Source: Clostridia bacterium (lineage in GTDB: Bacteria > Bacillota > Clostridia > Oscillospirales > Acutalibacteraceae). From it: a stretch of 32,395 nucleotides of DNA. The stretch covers positions 1 through 32,395 of the forward strand of contig JAFWUH010000061.1 in the NCBI GenBank assembly GCA_017524165.1, in the 5' to 3' direction. The notes beneath the pieces were generated by a model. It was not told the origin of the DNA. It did no database searches and worked only from the letters and a program-made list of their open reading frames with translations. The position numbers and the translations under genes were made by a program. Below, one piece after another: positions 7,166 through 16,233 of this stretch (the stretch's first letter is position 1; every line of letters begins with the position of its first letter).

Positions 7166-7833
7166 GCGCGATCCATCCTTTCCCGAATGGTTTTCAGTAG
7201 AAGCGCCAACGAATCTTCCAACGACAAATCGGAGGTATCGACAATGGCGGAATCCTCCGCCGGCTTCAGCGGTGCGATCTCGCGGTGGGAATCCTGATAA
7301 TCGCGCTGTATCAAATCGTTATAAACATCCTCATAGGAAACCTGTTGACCCTTTTCGATCAATTCCTGATAGCGGCGTTTGGCACGCACCTGCGGCGAAG
7401 CGGTCAAAAAAATTTTGACCGTAGCATCCGGCAAAACCACCGTGCCGATATCGCGGCCGTCCATCAGCACATTCTGCTCACGGGACAACTGCCGCTGCAT
7501 TTCCAATAAAAATGCGCGTACCGGCGGTTTGGCGGAGGAAGCGGACGCCATCATCGAAACCTCCGGCGTGCGAATCAGCTCGCTGACATCCTCTCCGTTC
7601 AAATAAACATGCTGTGTGCCGTCAACAAAGCCAATCGAAACCTTTAAATCTTTTAACACGGCATCCCAATCGGCACACTGCTCCACATCGACCTGTTGAC
7701 GCAACAGATGAAGCGCAATAGTGCGATACAGCGCGCCGGTATCCACATAGCAAAAGCCGAGCTCGCGCGCCGCCGCGCGTGCAAGACTGCTTTTTCCGGC
7801 GCCCGCCGGCCCGTCAATAGCAATAGAAATCAT
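7162..7833 (-). CDS. cmk: Cytidylate kinase
   Basis: This 223-residue protein phosphorylates CMP and dCMP using ATP, for RNA, DNA and CDP-lipid precursor supply. The P-loop GPAGAGKSS is at 8-16. The family motifs YVDTGALYRTIA, DGRDIGTVVLP and FLTASPQVRAKRRYQEL follow in order, and the length is normal. It overlaps both neighbours by four bases (ATGA junctions). In many Clostridia an acyltransferase gene lies between cmk and ispH; none is present here. CMP kinase activity complements pyrH (UMP kinase) at the head of the same operon. Confidence 0.96.
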   Translation of the reverse strand: MISIAIDGPAGAGKSSLARAAARELGFCYVDTGALYRTIALHLLRQQVDVEQCADWDAVLKDLKVSIGFVDGTQHVYLNGEDVSELIRTPEVSMMASASSAKPPVRAFLLEMQRQLSREQNVLMDGRDIGTVVLPDATVKIFLTASPQVRAKRRYQELIEKGQQVSYEDVYNDLIQRDYQDSHREIAPLKPAEDSAIVDTSDLSLEDSLALLLKTIRERMDRA

Positions 7834-9092
7834 CTTTGTTCCTCATTTCCGCCGCCAAGCTGTTGAGCGGCATTTTTTCCGGCCAACCAGCCGGTTGCAA
7901 AAGCAATTTGCAGATTAAATCCACCGGTATAGGCGTCTAGATCCAAAACCTCTCCCGCAAAGAAAAGATTCTTGATCAATTTGGAGCCCATGGTGGAAGG
8001 ATCGACCTGATTTAACCGGATCCCGCCACGCGTGATCACAGCTTCTTCCATCGGGCGAAATCCCGTAATGCGAAGAGAAAATTCCTTTAGAACCGTTCCC
8101 AACGCCCGGCGCTGCTCCCGACTGATTTGATGCACCTTTTCGCGTTCGGCAATGCCCGATCGCCGTACCACAACGGGAATCAGGCTTTTGGGTAACAGCG
8201 CGTCCAACGAACGGATAAAATCCCGGTTGACATTTTCTTCAAAATCGCGGAGGATCCGACGGTCCAGCTGTTCCGCCGACAAGGCGGGTTTTAAATCAAT
8301 GACGGCGCGGTACTGACCCTGTTCGGGGTTCTTCAAATGTGCCGATGCCGATAACACCAGCGGCCCCGAAATCCCGAAATGCGTAAAGAGCAGTTCTCCC
8401 AATTCCGAAAAGCAGGGCTTTTTTTTGCCATTCTCCCAAATTGACAAGTTGACATTTTTCAAGGACAATCCCGAAAGCTCGGTACAAAAGCCCTCATGAC
8501 AGTTGAGCGGAACCAGAGAGGGGGTCGGCGTTACAACAGCGTGTCCGAGCGCTTCCGCCATCCGATAGCCGTCACCCGTCGAGCCGGTACCCGGATAGGA
8601 ACAACCGCCGGTTGCCAAAATCACGCTGTCCACCGCAGTCGTTCTGCCGTCCTCCAAAACCACTTCACACACCCGGTTGTCCGCTGCCGTCAAGCGTTCC
8701 ACCCGACCGTTTTGTATCTTGACTCCTGCTTTTTTCGCCGCGCCGACCAGGGCGTCGACAATATCGACCGCGCGGTCGGAAACCGGAAAGACCCGGTTGC
8801 CGCGTTCGGTTTTCAGCGGGACGCCCCACCCCTCAAACAAGCGCATGACAGCGGCAGGGGGAAGTTCAGCCAGTGCCGAATACAGAAATTTTCCGTTTCG
8901 CGGCGTATTTTCAATGACGGTACCCGCCGGGCAGTTGTTGGTGACATTGCATCTTCCTTTGCCGGTTATCATCAGCTTTCGCGCCGGTTTTAAGTTTCTC
9001 TCAAATACCGTCACTTTTGCACCGCTTTGCGCGGCACGGTACGCCGCCATCAATCCCGCGGCGCCGCCGCCGATGATCGCAAGATGTCCCAT
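7830..9092 (-). CDS. HI0933-like NAD(P)/FAD-dependent oxidoreductase (BaiN/YhiN family)
   Basis: The protein has 420 residues. It begins with a Rossmann FAD-binding motif, HLAIIGGGAAGLMAAYRAA (GGGAAG at 8-13), followed by FERNLKPARKLMITGKGRCN, a signature of HI0933-like flavoproteins. The C-terminal motif FFAGEVLDLDAYTGGFNLQI completes the FAD site. The biochemical role of the family is not settled; some relatives act on bile-acid intermediates or unknown quinone-like substrates. The ATG at 9092 has AAAGGA about ten bases upstream. A gap of 27 bases separates it from polC, and its stop overlaps the cmk start by four bases. The flavoprotein-cmk-ispH order is a recurrent Clostridial arrangement. 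Confidence 0.9.
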   Translation of the reverse strand: MGHLAIIGGGAAGLMAAYRAAQSGAKVTVFERNLKPARKLMITGKGRCNVTNNCPAGTVIENTPRNGKFLYSALAELPPAAVMRLFEGWGVPLKTERGNRVFPVSDRAVDIVDALVGAAKKAGVKIQNGRVERLTAADNRVCEVVLEDGRTTAVDSVILATGGCSYPGTGSTGDGYRMAEALGHAVVTPTPSLVPLNCHEGFCTELSGLSLKNVNLSIWENGKKKPCFSELGELLFTHFGISGPLVLSASAHLKNPEQGQYRAVIDLKPALSAEQLDRRILRDFEENVNRDFIRSLDALLPKSLIPVVVRRSGIAEREKVHQISREQRRALGTVLKEFSLRITGFRPMEEAVITRGGIRLNQVDPSTMGSKLIKNLFFAGEVLDLDAYTGGFNLQIAFATGWLAGKNAAQQLGGGNEEQR

Positions 9093-9119
9093 GCAGTTCC
9101 CGTCCTTTCTTAAAAGTGC

Positions 9120-12100
9120 TTAAAACATGGAAATTTGACTGGTTTCAGGCAGATCGCCCATCGCGCCCAAATCCGCCAGGTTTTGAATAATGGTTTTTGA
9201 AACCCCTGCCTCGATCGAAAAGTCTTCCCGCGAGACAAAATTTCCTTTTTTTGCCGCCTCGTAGATGGCATAGGCGGCTTTTTCACCGACGCCGCCCAAT
9301 GCCCCGAACGGCAACCGCATTTTCCCGTCTTCCGGTATATATTTCACGGCGTGGGAATAACGGAGATCCATCGGCAACACCTGCACTCCGCGCGACATCA
9401 TTTCGTTGAAGATCAGCAGGTTATTGTAAACATCAATTTCTTTTTTGGCGGCTTCCTTGGCGGCAATTTTACTTTTGATCGCGGTGATCTGCCGCCGTAC
9501 GGCGTCCTTCCCCTGCAAAATCGTCGCAACATCAATATCCTCCGGTCGCGCGGTAAAATAGGCGCAATAAAATGCCAGCGGATGATGTACCTTATACCAA
9601 GCCAAACGCAACGCCGCAATCACATACGCCGCCGCGTGCGCCTTGGGGAACATATACTTGATTTTGTAGCAAGAGGAGATATACCACTCGGGCACATGGA
9701 CGGCACGCATATCGTCCTCCATGGCTTTCCAGTCCTCTTTGGAGACCTTGTTTTTGGCGACCAGACCTTTCCGAACCGTTTCGGTGATCTGAAACGCCCG
9801 CGCTTCTTCCATGCCCTGATGGATCAAATAGACCATAATATTATCACGCGTACCGATGACCTCGGAAATGGTACAGGTACCGTTGTCAATGAGGTCTTTC
9901 GCGTTGCCGAGCCAAACATCGGTGCCGTGCGACAGTCCCGAAATCTGCAACAGATCGGCAAAGCAGGTCGGCTTGCAGTCCAACAGCATGCCGCGGACAA
10001 ATTCAGTGCCAAATTCCGGAATACAGAAGGTTCCGGTTTGAGAATAGATTTCTTCCGGCGTTACCCCCAATGCCTCGGTCGAAGTAAACAGACTGTAAAC
10101 CGCCGGATCGCTCATCGGCACATCGGCAATTTTAACGCCGCTGTATTCCTCTAAATATTTATAGGTGGTCGGCACCACATGACCCAGTTCGTCCAGTTTC
10201 AGAATGGTATCATGGATCGAATGAAAATCGAAGTGGGTCGTAATGATATCCGACTTGACATCATCTGCCGGATGCTGTACCGGGCAAAAATCATAAATAG
10301 TCTTGTCCCTCGGCACAATGATCATGCCGGCGGGGTGCTGACCGGTCGTCTGTTTGACCTGCGCTTTTTCCACCTTGGCTGCCAGCCGATCCAGTTCGGC
10401 ACTGCTTAACACCAAACCCATTTTTTCGGCATAGGCTTTAGAGAAACCGTAGGCGGTGCGTTCGGCAACGGTCGAAATCGTTCCGGCTTTAAAGACATTT
10501 TCCCGCCCGAACAGCGTTTCAGTGTACTTTTGCACCCGTCCCTGCACCTCATCGGCAAAGTTCAGGTCGATATCCGGCACCTTATCGCCCTTGAATCCCA
10601 AGAAGGTTTCAAACGGAATATCGTGTCCGTTCCGTCCGAGCGGTGTTCCGCATTTCGGACAATTTTTTTCGGGCAGATCAAAGCCGGATCCGACCGAACC
10701 GTCGGTAAAGAATTCGCTGTACTGACAGTGCGGACAAACATAGTGCGGCGCCAGAGGGTTGACCTCCGAGATGCCCGCCATCGTCGCCACAAAGGAGGAT
10801 CCGACCGAACCTCGCGAGCCGACCAGGTAGCCCTGTTCCTCGCTGTAAGCCACCAGCTTCTGCGCCGAAATATACATGATGGAATAGCCGTTATTGATAA
10901 TGGAATCCAATTCCTTATTCAGCCGCTTTTCGACAATTTCGGGCATCGGATCACCGTAGATCCGGTGGGCGTTATCGGTGCATATCTGCCGCAACAGCTC
11001 ATCCGAGCCCTCGATCACCGGGGGATAGTTCCCCGCCGGCACCGGCAAAATATCGCCTGAAATCATTTCGGCGATCTTATTGGGATTTTCCACAACAACC
11101 TCATAGGCGCGATCGCCCAAATAATCAAAATCCGCCAGCATTTCGTCGGTTGTTTTGAAATAAAGCGGCGCCTGATTTTCAATATCGTCAAAGCCTTTTC
11201 CCGCCATGATGATCTGCCGCGTAATGCCGTCGCTTTTTTTCAGAAAATGCACATCGCCCGTAGCGACAACCGGCTTGCCGAGTTCATCCCCGAGCGCCAG
11301 AACCTGTCGGTTAAAATCGCGAATGACCTCTTCCGAAGTCACCTGACGGAAGCGGTTTTTAATGACTTCCCCCGTCTTTTTATCCACCTTGTCGGGATAA
11401 CCGGATTCCCGCACCATAAAGGCGTTATTGCCGAGCGGTTGAATCTCCAAATAGTCGTAATACGAGGCGATCCGCACCAATTCCTCATGCGGTTTTCCGT
11501 CAATAATGGCGCGATAAAGTTCGCCCTGCTCGCAAGCCGAGCCCAACAGTAGCCCCTCCCGCCGTGCATCCAATTTACTGCGCAGGGTAATCGGCCGACC
11601 GTGAAAATCGTTCAAATGCGCTTCGGAAATCAATTCGTAAAGATGCTTCAATCCCACCGCGTTTTGAACCAAAATGATTTGGTGATAACGGTGTCTGGCA
11701 ATCTCTTTGGCGGTCATATTGCTGATATCGACGCAGGTATCGTCGACAAAATACGCTTCGACGCCGTAAAGGACCTTAAATTCTCCGCCCGCCTTGCGAA
11801 TAGCCTTTAATTCTCCCGCCGCGGAGGGATAGGCTTGTACCACACCGTGGTCGGTGATGGCAACCGCTTTATGTCCCCATTCAAAGGCCTGCCGCACAAT
11901 GGAAGCACCGGAAGAGACGGCGTCTCCTGCCGACATATTGGTGTGGCAATGCAGTTCCACCCGCTTCAAGCCATCGTGACGATCGGTTTCTTTATATTTT
12001 TGTAACAAAGCCAGCGAATGAGCCTTGACGGTATATTCTTTTTTATAGTCGTCAAATTCATACGAACCGTTGACCAGGACAAACGCACCGTCTTTCAAAG

Positions 12101-12944
12101 GCGCCAGTTCACCGTGCCGGGAGGCGTCAATAAAAAGCGACGCCTTCAGCGAATTGGTATAATCGCTGAAACAGAATTTTACAATATAAGCCTCGCTCCC
12201 GCGTTTGGTAGTGATTTTGCGTTCTTCCAAACCGAAGACCTCGCCCCAACAGCAAATCCGGGTGTCGTCCTCGGTCACATCGATCATGCGTTTGGTATCG
12301 TTTTCCATCGACCGCCCGTAAAACAGTTGCGGCTGATCCAAATAGACGACGCCGTTTTCCGGCGGCTCCCGCCGCTCCTCAAAGGTAATTTCTTTCACTT
12401 TCTCTTTTTTGCCGGAGCCTGTCCGCTCGGCTGGCGGTTCGACCGGTTCAGGTGGCGGCGCCGACAGTTCCATATCTTCCAGCTGTCCGTCAAATTGCAC
12501 GGTCACCGTACGGTGGAACCGGTCGGCGACCAGCGCGGCAAACTGTCCCGCAAATCCGCTTTCTTTGATGCGTTCCAAGCCGCCGAATTGCAGGGTAATA
12601 TTGACGGTGTCGTCCTCCAGAGCGTATTCCGCACCGTTAAAATAGCCGTTGACCGCCGCATTTTTCAGTCGGATTTCGCGAACCAGATCGGCGCAAGCCG
12701 CCTCATTCAACGCTTCCGGATCAAAGCGAAAGATCAGCGCGCAAGCCTGCAACTGCACCCCCGATTGAATCGCGGATTGCACCCGTCGGCAAAGATCGGC
12801 GGCAAGATATTTTTTACTTTGACATTCCGCCGTCAGCACCCTTGTTTCGGGATTTAAATCGCAACGCGTCACTTCTACCTCGGTCAACTGCAACGCATCC
12901 GCTTCTTCTATGTATGTCAAAAACAACTCATTAAATGATGTCAT
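9120..12944 (-). CDS. polC: DNA polymerase III alpha subunit, PolC type, lacking the proofreading exonuclease domain
   Basis: The protein has 1274 residues; Bacillus PolC has 1437. The order is an N-terminal region (1-210), an OB domain (about 225-315), PHP (about 325-570), then the polymerase core. That core has a zinc-finger-like CxxC pair (Cys737/740 with Cys762/765), the catalytic PDIDLNF (Asp791/793), FDFHSIHD and FPKAHAAAYV. The tail SQISMF is a beta-clamp binding motif like NQLSLF. PHP metal ligands appear intact: His332, His334, Asp365/His366, Glu396, His421, Cys471, Asp564, His566. The 3'-5' exonuclease that PolC normally carries inside PHP is absent: VEAYFVDD (395-402) leads within about 20 residues to HRYHQIILVQN. 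The start overlaps the ispG stop by four bases. The replicase call is firm; loss of proofreading is inferred. Confidence 0.97.
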   Translation of the reverse strand: MTSFNELFLTYIEEADALQLTEVEVTRCDLNPETRVLTAECQSKKYLAADLCRRVQSAIQSGVQLQACALIFRFDPEALNEAACADLVREIRLKNAAVNGYFNGAEYALEDDTVNITLQFGGLERIKESGFAGQFAALVADRFHRTVTVQFDGQLEDMELSAPPPEPVEPPAERTGSGKKEKVKEITFEERREPPENGVVYLDQPQLFYGRSMENDTKRMIDVTEDDTRICCWGEVFGLEERKITTKRGSEAYIVKFCFSDYTNSLKASLFIDASRHGELAPLKDGAFVLVNGSYEFDDYKKEYTVKAHSLALLQKYKETDRHDGLKRVELHCHTNMSAGDAVSSGASIVRQAFEWGHKAVAITDHGVVQAYPSAAGELKAIRKAGGEFKVLYGVEAYFVDDTCVDISNMTAKEIARHRYHQIILVQNAVGLKHLYELISEAHLNDFHGRPITLRSKLDARREGLLLGSACEQGELYRAIIDGKPHEELVRIASYYDYLEIQPLGNNAFMVRESGYPDKVDKKTGEVIKNRFRQVTSEEVIRDFNRQVLALGDELGKPVVATGDVHFLKKSDGITRQIIMAGKGFDDIENQAPLYFKTTDEMLADFDYLGDRAYEVVVENPNKIAEMISGDILPVPAGNYPPVIEGSDELLRQICTDNAHRIYGDPMPEIVEKRLNKELDSIINNGYSIMYISAQKLVAYSEEQGYLVGSRGSVGSSFVATMAGISEVNPLAPHYVCPHCQYSEFFTDGSVGSGFDLPEKNCPKCGTPLGRNGHDIPFETFLGFKGDKVPDIDLNFADEVQGRVQKYTETLFGRENVFKAGTISTVAERTAYGFSKAYAEKMGLVLSSAELDRLAAKVEKAQVKQTTGQHPAGMIIVPRDKTIYDFCPVQHPADDVKSDIITTHFDFHSIHDTILKLDELGHVVPTTYKYLEEYSGVKIADVPMSDPAVYSLFTSTEALGVTPEEIYSQTGTFCIPEFGTEFVRGMLLDCKPTCFADLLQISGLSHGTDVWLGNAKDLIDNGTCTISEVIGTRDNIMVYLIHQGMEEARAFQITETVRKGLVAKNKVSKEDWKAMEDDMRAVHVPEWYISSCYKIKYMFPKAHAAAYVIAALRLAWYKVHHPLAFYCAYFTARPEDIDVATILQGKDAVRRQITAIKSKIAAKEAAKKEIDVYNNLLIFNEMMSRGVQVLPMDLRYSHAVKYIPEDGKMRLPFGALGGVGEKAAYAIYEAAKKGNFVSREDFSIEAGVSKTIIQNLADLGAMGDLPETSQISMF

Positions 12945-14017
12945 GAGGTTTTTCCGTCGCTTTCCGAATGATGTTCAATTTCTTCCATTAAAGCGTCCAG
13001 CAAGTGATCTTCCGACACCTTCCGGATCACTTTTCCATGACGAAAGACCACGCCGCAACCGTCTCCGCCGGCAATGCCGAAATCGGCTTCGCGTGCTTCC
13101 CCCGGCCCGTTGACGACGCACCCCATTACAGCCACCGTCAAATCACGGTCTAAGGAGGAAAGCCGCCGTTCTGCCTCTTTCGCAATGGCAATTAAATCAA
13201 TTTTGGTCCGTCCGCAGGTCGGGCAGGAGACAAACCGCACCCCGCCGCCGCGAAGACCGACCGCCTTTAGCAGTTGGATCCCCGCTTCGACCTCCCGCAC
13301 CGGGTCATCGGTCAGCGAAATACGGATGGTATCGCCGATATCGCGCAACAGTAATCCGCCGACCCCTGCCGCCGATTTCACCGTACCGCCGGCAATCGTT
13401 CCCGCCTCGGTCACGCCGACATGTAACGGATAGGGACAAACCTCCGCCGCACGGACATAGGCGTGATACATCCGCGTAACATCAGAGGATTTCAAGGACA
13501 GTACGATTTGGTCAAAATCAAATTTTTCCAACAGAGAAATATGATAAAGTCCGCTTTCAACCATCGCTTCGGCAGTCGGCAAACCGTATTTTGCCAATAT
13601 TTCTTTTTCAAGCGAGCCGGAATTGACCCCGATACGAATCGGAATATTCTTTTGACGGCAGATATCGGCAACCGCCTTGATATGCTCGTCCGACCCGATA
13701 TTGCCGGGGTTGATCCGAATCTTATCCACCCCTGCCTGCGCGCTTTCCACCGCCAGCCGCCAATCAAAATGAATGTCGGCAACCAACGGAATATTCAGGG
13801 CTTCTTTGAGCGCCGCAACGGTCTTCACGCTCTCCCGATCCGGCACCGAAACGCGTAGGATCTCACATCCCGCCGCTTGCAGCTGCAAAGCCTGCCGTAC
13901 ATTCCCTTCTATATCCTGCGCCGGCACATTCAGCATGGACTGCACCGTAACGGGTGCGCCGCCGCCGATCAAAAGCGTGCCAACCTTTACCTGTTTGGTA
14001 TTTTGATGGGTAAACAT
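12941..14017 (-). CDS. ispG: 4-hydroxy-3-methylbut-2-en-1-yl diphosphate synthase (IspG/GcpE)
   Basis: The 358-residue protein converts MEcPP to HMBPP in the MEP isoprenoid pathway, directly upstream of IspH. The 4Fe-4S ligands are Cys265 and Cys268 (SCPTCGRT) and Cys300 (GCVVNGPGEA), with Glu307. The N-terminal half is a TIM barrel of the compact bacterial type. The ATG at 14017 is chosen because AGAGGGA lies about seven bases upstream and it begins 13 bases after the rseP stop. A TTG at 14038 would overlap rseP and lacks a site. Together with dxr, ispG and ispH in one operon, three of the seven MEP enzymes are co-transcribed. Confidence 0.96.
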   Translation of the reverse strand: MFTHQNTKQVKVGTLLIGGGAPVTVQSMLNVPAQDIEGNVRQALQLQAAGCEILRVSVPDRESVKTVAALKEALNIPLVADIHFDWRLAVESAQAGVDKIRINPGNIGSDEHIKAVADICRQKNIPIRIGVNSGSLEKEILAKYGLPTAEAMVESGLYHISLLEKFDFDQIVLSLKSSDVTRMYHAYVRAAEVCPYPLHVGVTEAGTIAGGTVKSAAGVGGLLLRDIGDTIRISLTDDPVREVEAGIQLLKAVGLRGGGVRFVSCPTCGRTKIDLIAIAKEAERRLSSLDRDLTVAVMGCVVNGPGEAREADFGIAGGDGCGVVFRHGKVIRKVSEDHLLDALMEEIEHHSESDGKTS

Positions 14018-14030
14018 CGTTCTTCCCTCT

Positions 14031-15074
14031 CTAAGCAAAAAGTTTCCAAATGTCCTTGGCGGTGATCAGCGCCATCAAGGTCAGTAAAATCGCAAAGCCG
14101 ATGCCGTGAACCAATGATTCATATTTTTGCGGGACGGGTTTGCGGAAAATCATTTCAATCAAAATAAACAACAGCCGTCCGCCGTCCAACGCCGGAATCG
14201 GCAAAAGATTAAAAATCCCCAGATTGATGGAAATCAGCGCCAAAATCGGCAGAAGATCCCACAGATTGTTTTTCGCCACCGTGCCGATACTTGCCGTGAT
14301 CCCGACCGGTCCGGAAACAGCGCTGATGCCGTATTTCCCACTGAGTAAATCAATCAGGGAACGCCAAATAACCACCGCGTAGGAAAGGGCGGTGCGTCCG
14401 GTCTGCTTCACATAATTCACCAAGGTTTTTTGTATGCCATAGATATAAAAGTCAACCGAAAGAAAGGTGATACCGTCGACCTCCTCGGTGGCAAAGTGAA
14501 CATCGCGAAGCAAAACTTTCTTGCCGTCGCGAACCACCGTCAAATCGACCTTCCCGTCCTTCACATTGGAAAAGGCATACCCTAAATCGTAGTTCGTAAA
14601 AATTCTTCTGCCGTCCACCCCGACAATTTTATCGTCTACCTGCAATCCATACTGACTGCTGACCGAATTTTCGGCAAATTCCGCCACTACGGTAGAGGCA
14701 AACCGCTTTTGCGGCGCCAGGATCACGGCAATCAACAACAGCCCGAACAACAAATTAAAGGTAGCGCCCATAATCACGATCAAAAACCGGCGCCACGGTT
14801 TTTTGCGACAAAAAGCCTTTTCGTCGGTGCTGTCTTCTTCCTCGCCCTCCATCGCACAGTAACCGCCAAACGGTACGATACCGACGCAATAGCGGGTTTC
14901 TCCCCATTGTTTTTTGAAGATTTTCGGACCAAATCCAACCGAAAATTCGTTCACGCGAACGCCCAACAGTTTTGCGGCGATAAAATGACCAAATTCATGG
15001 ATAACGATGAGCACCAAAAAAACTGCCACCGCCACCAAATAAGGCCATACCGCATTCCAAGCTGTGCCAATCAT
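14031..15074 (-). CDS. rseP: RIP zinc metalloprotease RseP/RasP (site-2 protease family)
   Basis: The 347-residue polytopic membrane protease has the active-site HEFGH (His26, Glu27, His30) within the first transmembrane segment. A PDZ domain is in the middle (around YGLQVDDKIVGVDGRRI), and the second metal-binding motif NLLPIPALDGG is in the third hydrophobic segment. In Firmicutes such enzymes cut membrane-embedded anti-sigma factors and remnant signal peptides. The ATG at 15074 follows GTGAGG. The gene sits between dxr and ispG, as rasP sits between dxr and proS-polC in Bacillus; proS is missing here. Confidence 0.95.
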   Translation of the reverse strand: MIGTAWNAVWPYLVAVAVFLVLIVIHEFGHFIAAKLLGVRVNEFSVGFGPKIFKKQWGETRYCVGIVPFGGYCAMEGEEEDSTDEKAFCRKKPWRRFLIVIMGATFNLLFGLLLIAVILAPQKRFASTVVAEFAENSVSSQYGLQVDDKIVGVDGRRIFTNYDLGYAFSNVKDGKVDLTVVRDGKKVLLRDVHFATEEVDGITFLSVDFYIYGIQKTLVNYVKQTGRTALSYAVVIWRSLIDLLSGKYGISAVSGPVGITASIGTVAKNNLWDLLPILALISINLGIFNLLPIPALDGGRLLFILIEMIFRKPVPQKYESLVHGIGFAILLTLMALITAKDIWKLFA

Positions 15075-15093
15075 GAAAAAACCTCACAAAGAT

Positions 15094-16233
15094 TTATTTG
15101 CTTTTTTCCAATACCAAACGCCGTGCCGCACGGTCGGTTTCAAAGATGTTTTCCACCGATAGCTCCGCGGTTTGATCCACAACATCCATAGCCGCTTCCA
15201 CCAGATCTGCAATCTGCAAAAAGGTGATTTTCCCCGCCAAAAACAGGCGCACCGCCTCCTCGTTGGCGCCGTTGACCGCCGTCGGGAATAATCCGCCGCG
15301 GCGAATCGCGTCTATACAAATCGGCAAACAGCGGAAGGTGTCGGTATCGGGTTGTTCAAAGGTTAGCTTGCCCACACGGAACAAATCTAACCGTTCGCCG
15401 TTGACGGGACCGCGTTCGGGATAGGTCAACGCGTACTGAATCGGCAACCGCATATCCGGCGTGCCCAATTGCGCCAAGACCGCACCGTCGGTCAGTTCGA
15501 TCCCCGAATGTAAAATGCTCTGCCGGTGCACCAACACGGTGATCTGTTCAGGTGAAACATGAAACAAATGCACCGCCTCGATCACTTCCAACCCCTTATT
15601 CATCAGGGTAGCGGAATCCACGGTGATTTTTGCGCCCATCGACCAGTTAGGATGTTTCAGCGCCTGCTCGGCGGTAACCGTGCAAAGCTCGGCGCGCGTT
15701 TTCCCGTAAAACGGACCGCCCGACGCCGTCAGTAAGATCCGGTGCAGCGCCCCCTCCGGAACGCCCTGCAACGATTGAAAAATAGCAGAATGTTCACTGT
15801 CAACCGGCAAAATTGGAACCTTTTTTTCCGCCGCAAGGCGGTTGACGATTTCTCCGCCTGTGACCATGGTCTCTTTATTTGCCAATGCCAATGTCTTACC
15901 GGCAGAAAGCGCTGCCAAGGTCGGCCGCAGACCCGCGATCCCGACAATGGCGTTTAGCACCAAATCGCCGTCCGATGCCGCCGCCTCACAAACGCCGTCG
16001 ATGCCCGACAAAACGGTTACAGAAGTATCTGCCAAACGAATTTTTAAGTCAGCCGCCGCCGATTCTTCAAAAACGGCGACAATTTTCGGACGAAATTCCC
16101 GTGCCTGCCGTTCCAATAAATCCACATTGCTTCCCGCCGCTAAAGCGGTAACCTGCCAGCCGTTCTGCCGCACTACTGCCAAAGCCTGGGTGCCAATCGA
16201 ACCGGTAGAGCCGAGTAAAATCAATTTTTTCAT
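15094..16233 (-). CDS. dxr: 1-deoxy-D-xylulose 5-phosphate reductoisomerase
   Basis: The 379-residue protein catalyses the committed step of the MEP pathway, converting DXP to MEP with NADPH. Motifs seen are the dinucleotide site LLGSTGSIGTQAL (5-17), ALANKETMVTGG, the metal site VDSEHSAIFQ, and SMGAKITVDSATLMNKGLEVIEA-type substrate-site residues. The ATG at 16233 shares its A with the cdsA stop (TAATG). Upstream in-frame starts would extend the N-terminus past the usual MKKLILLGSTG beginning. The gene is often called ispC. Confidence 0.96.
   Translation of the reverse strand: MKKLILLGSTGSIGTQALAVVRQNGWQVTALAAGSNVDLLERQAREFRPKIVAVFEESAAADLKIRLADTSVTVLSGIDGVCEAAASDGDLVLNAIVGIAGLRPTLAALSAGKTLALANKETMVTGGEIVNRLAAEKKVPILPVDSEHSAIFQSLQGVPEGALHRILLTASGGPFYGKTRAELCTVTAEQALKHPNWSMGAKITVDSATLMNKGLEVIEAVHLFHVSPEQITVLVHRQSILHSGIELTDGAVLAQLGTPDMRLPIQYALTYPERGPVNGERLDLFRVGKLTFEQPDTDTFRCLPICIDAIRRGGLFPTAVNGANEEAVRLFLAGKITFLQIADLVEAAMDVVDQTAELSVENIFETDRAARRLVLEKSK

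Noticed and set aside
9351..10154. Long rightward open frame (267 codons) antisense to polC
   Set aside because: It lies wholly inside a well-conserved polC coding region on the opposite strand and looks like a codon-bias shadow. The same applies to the antisense frames over spoIIE, dxr and aroA.
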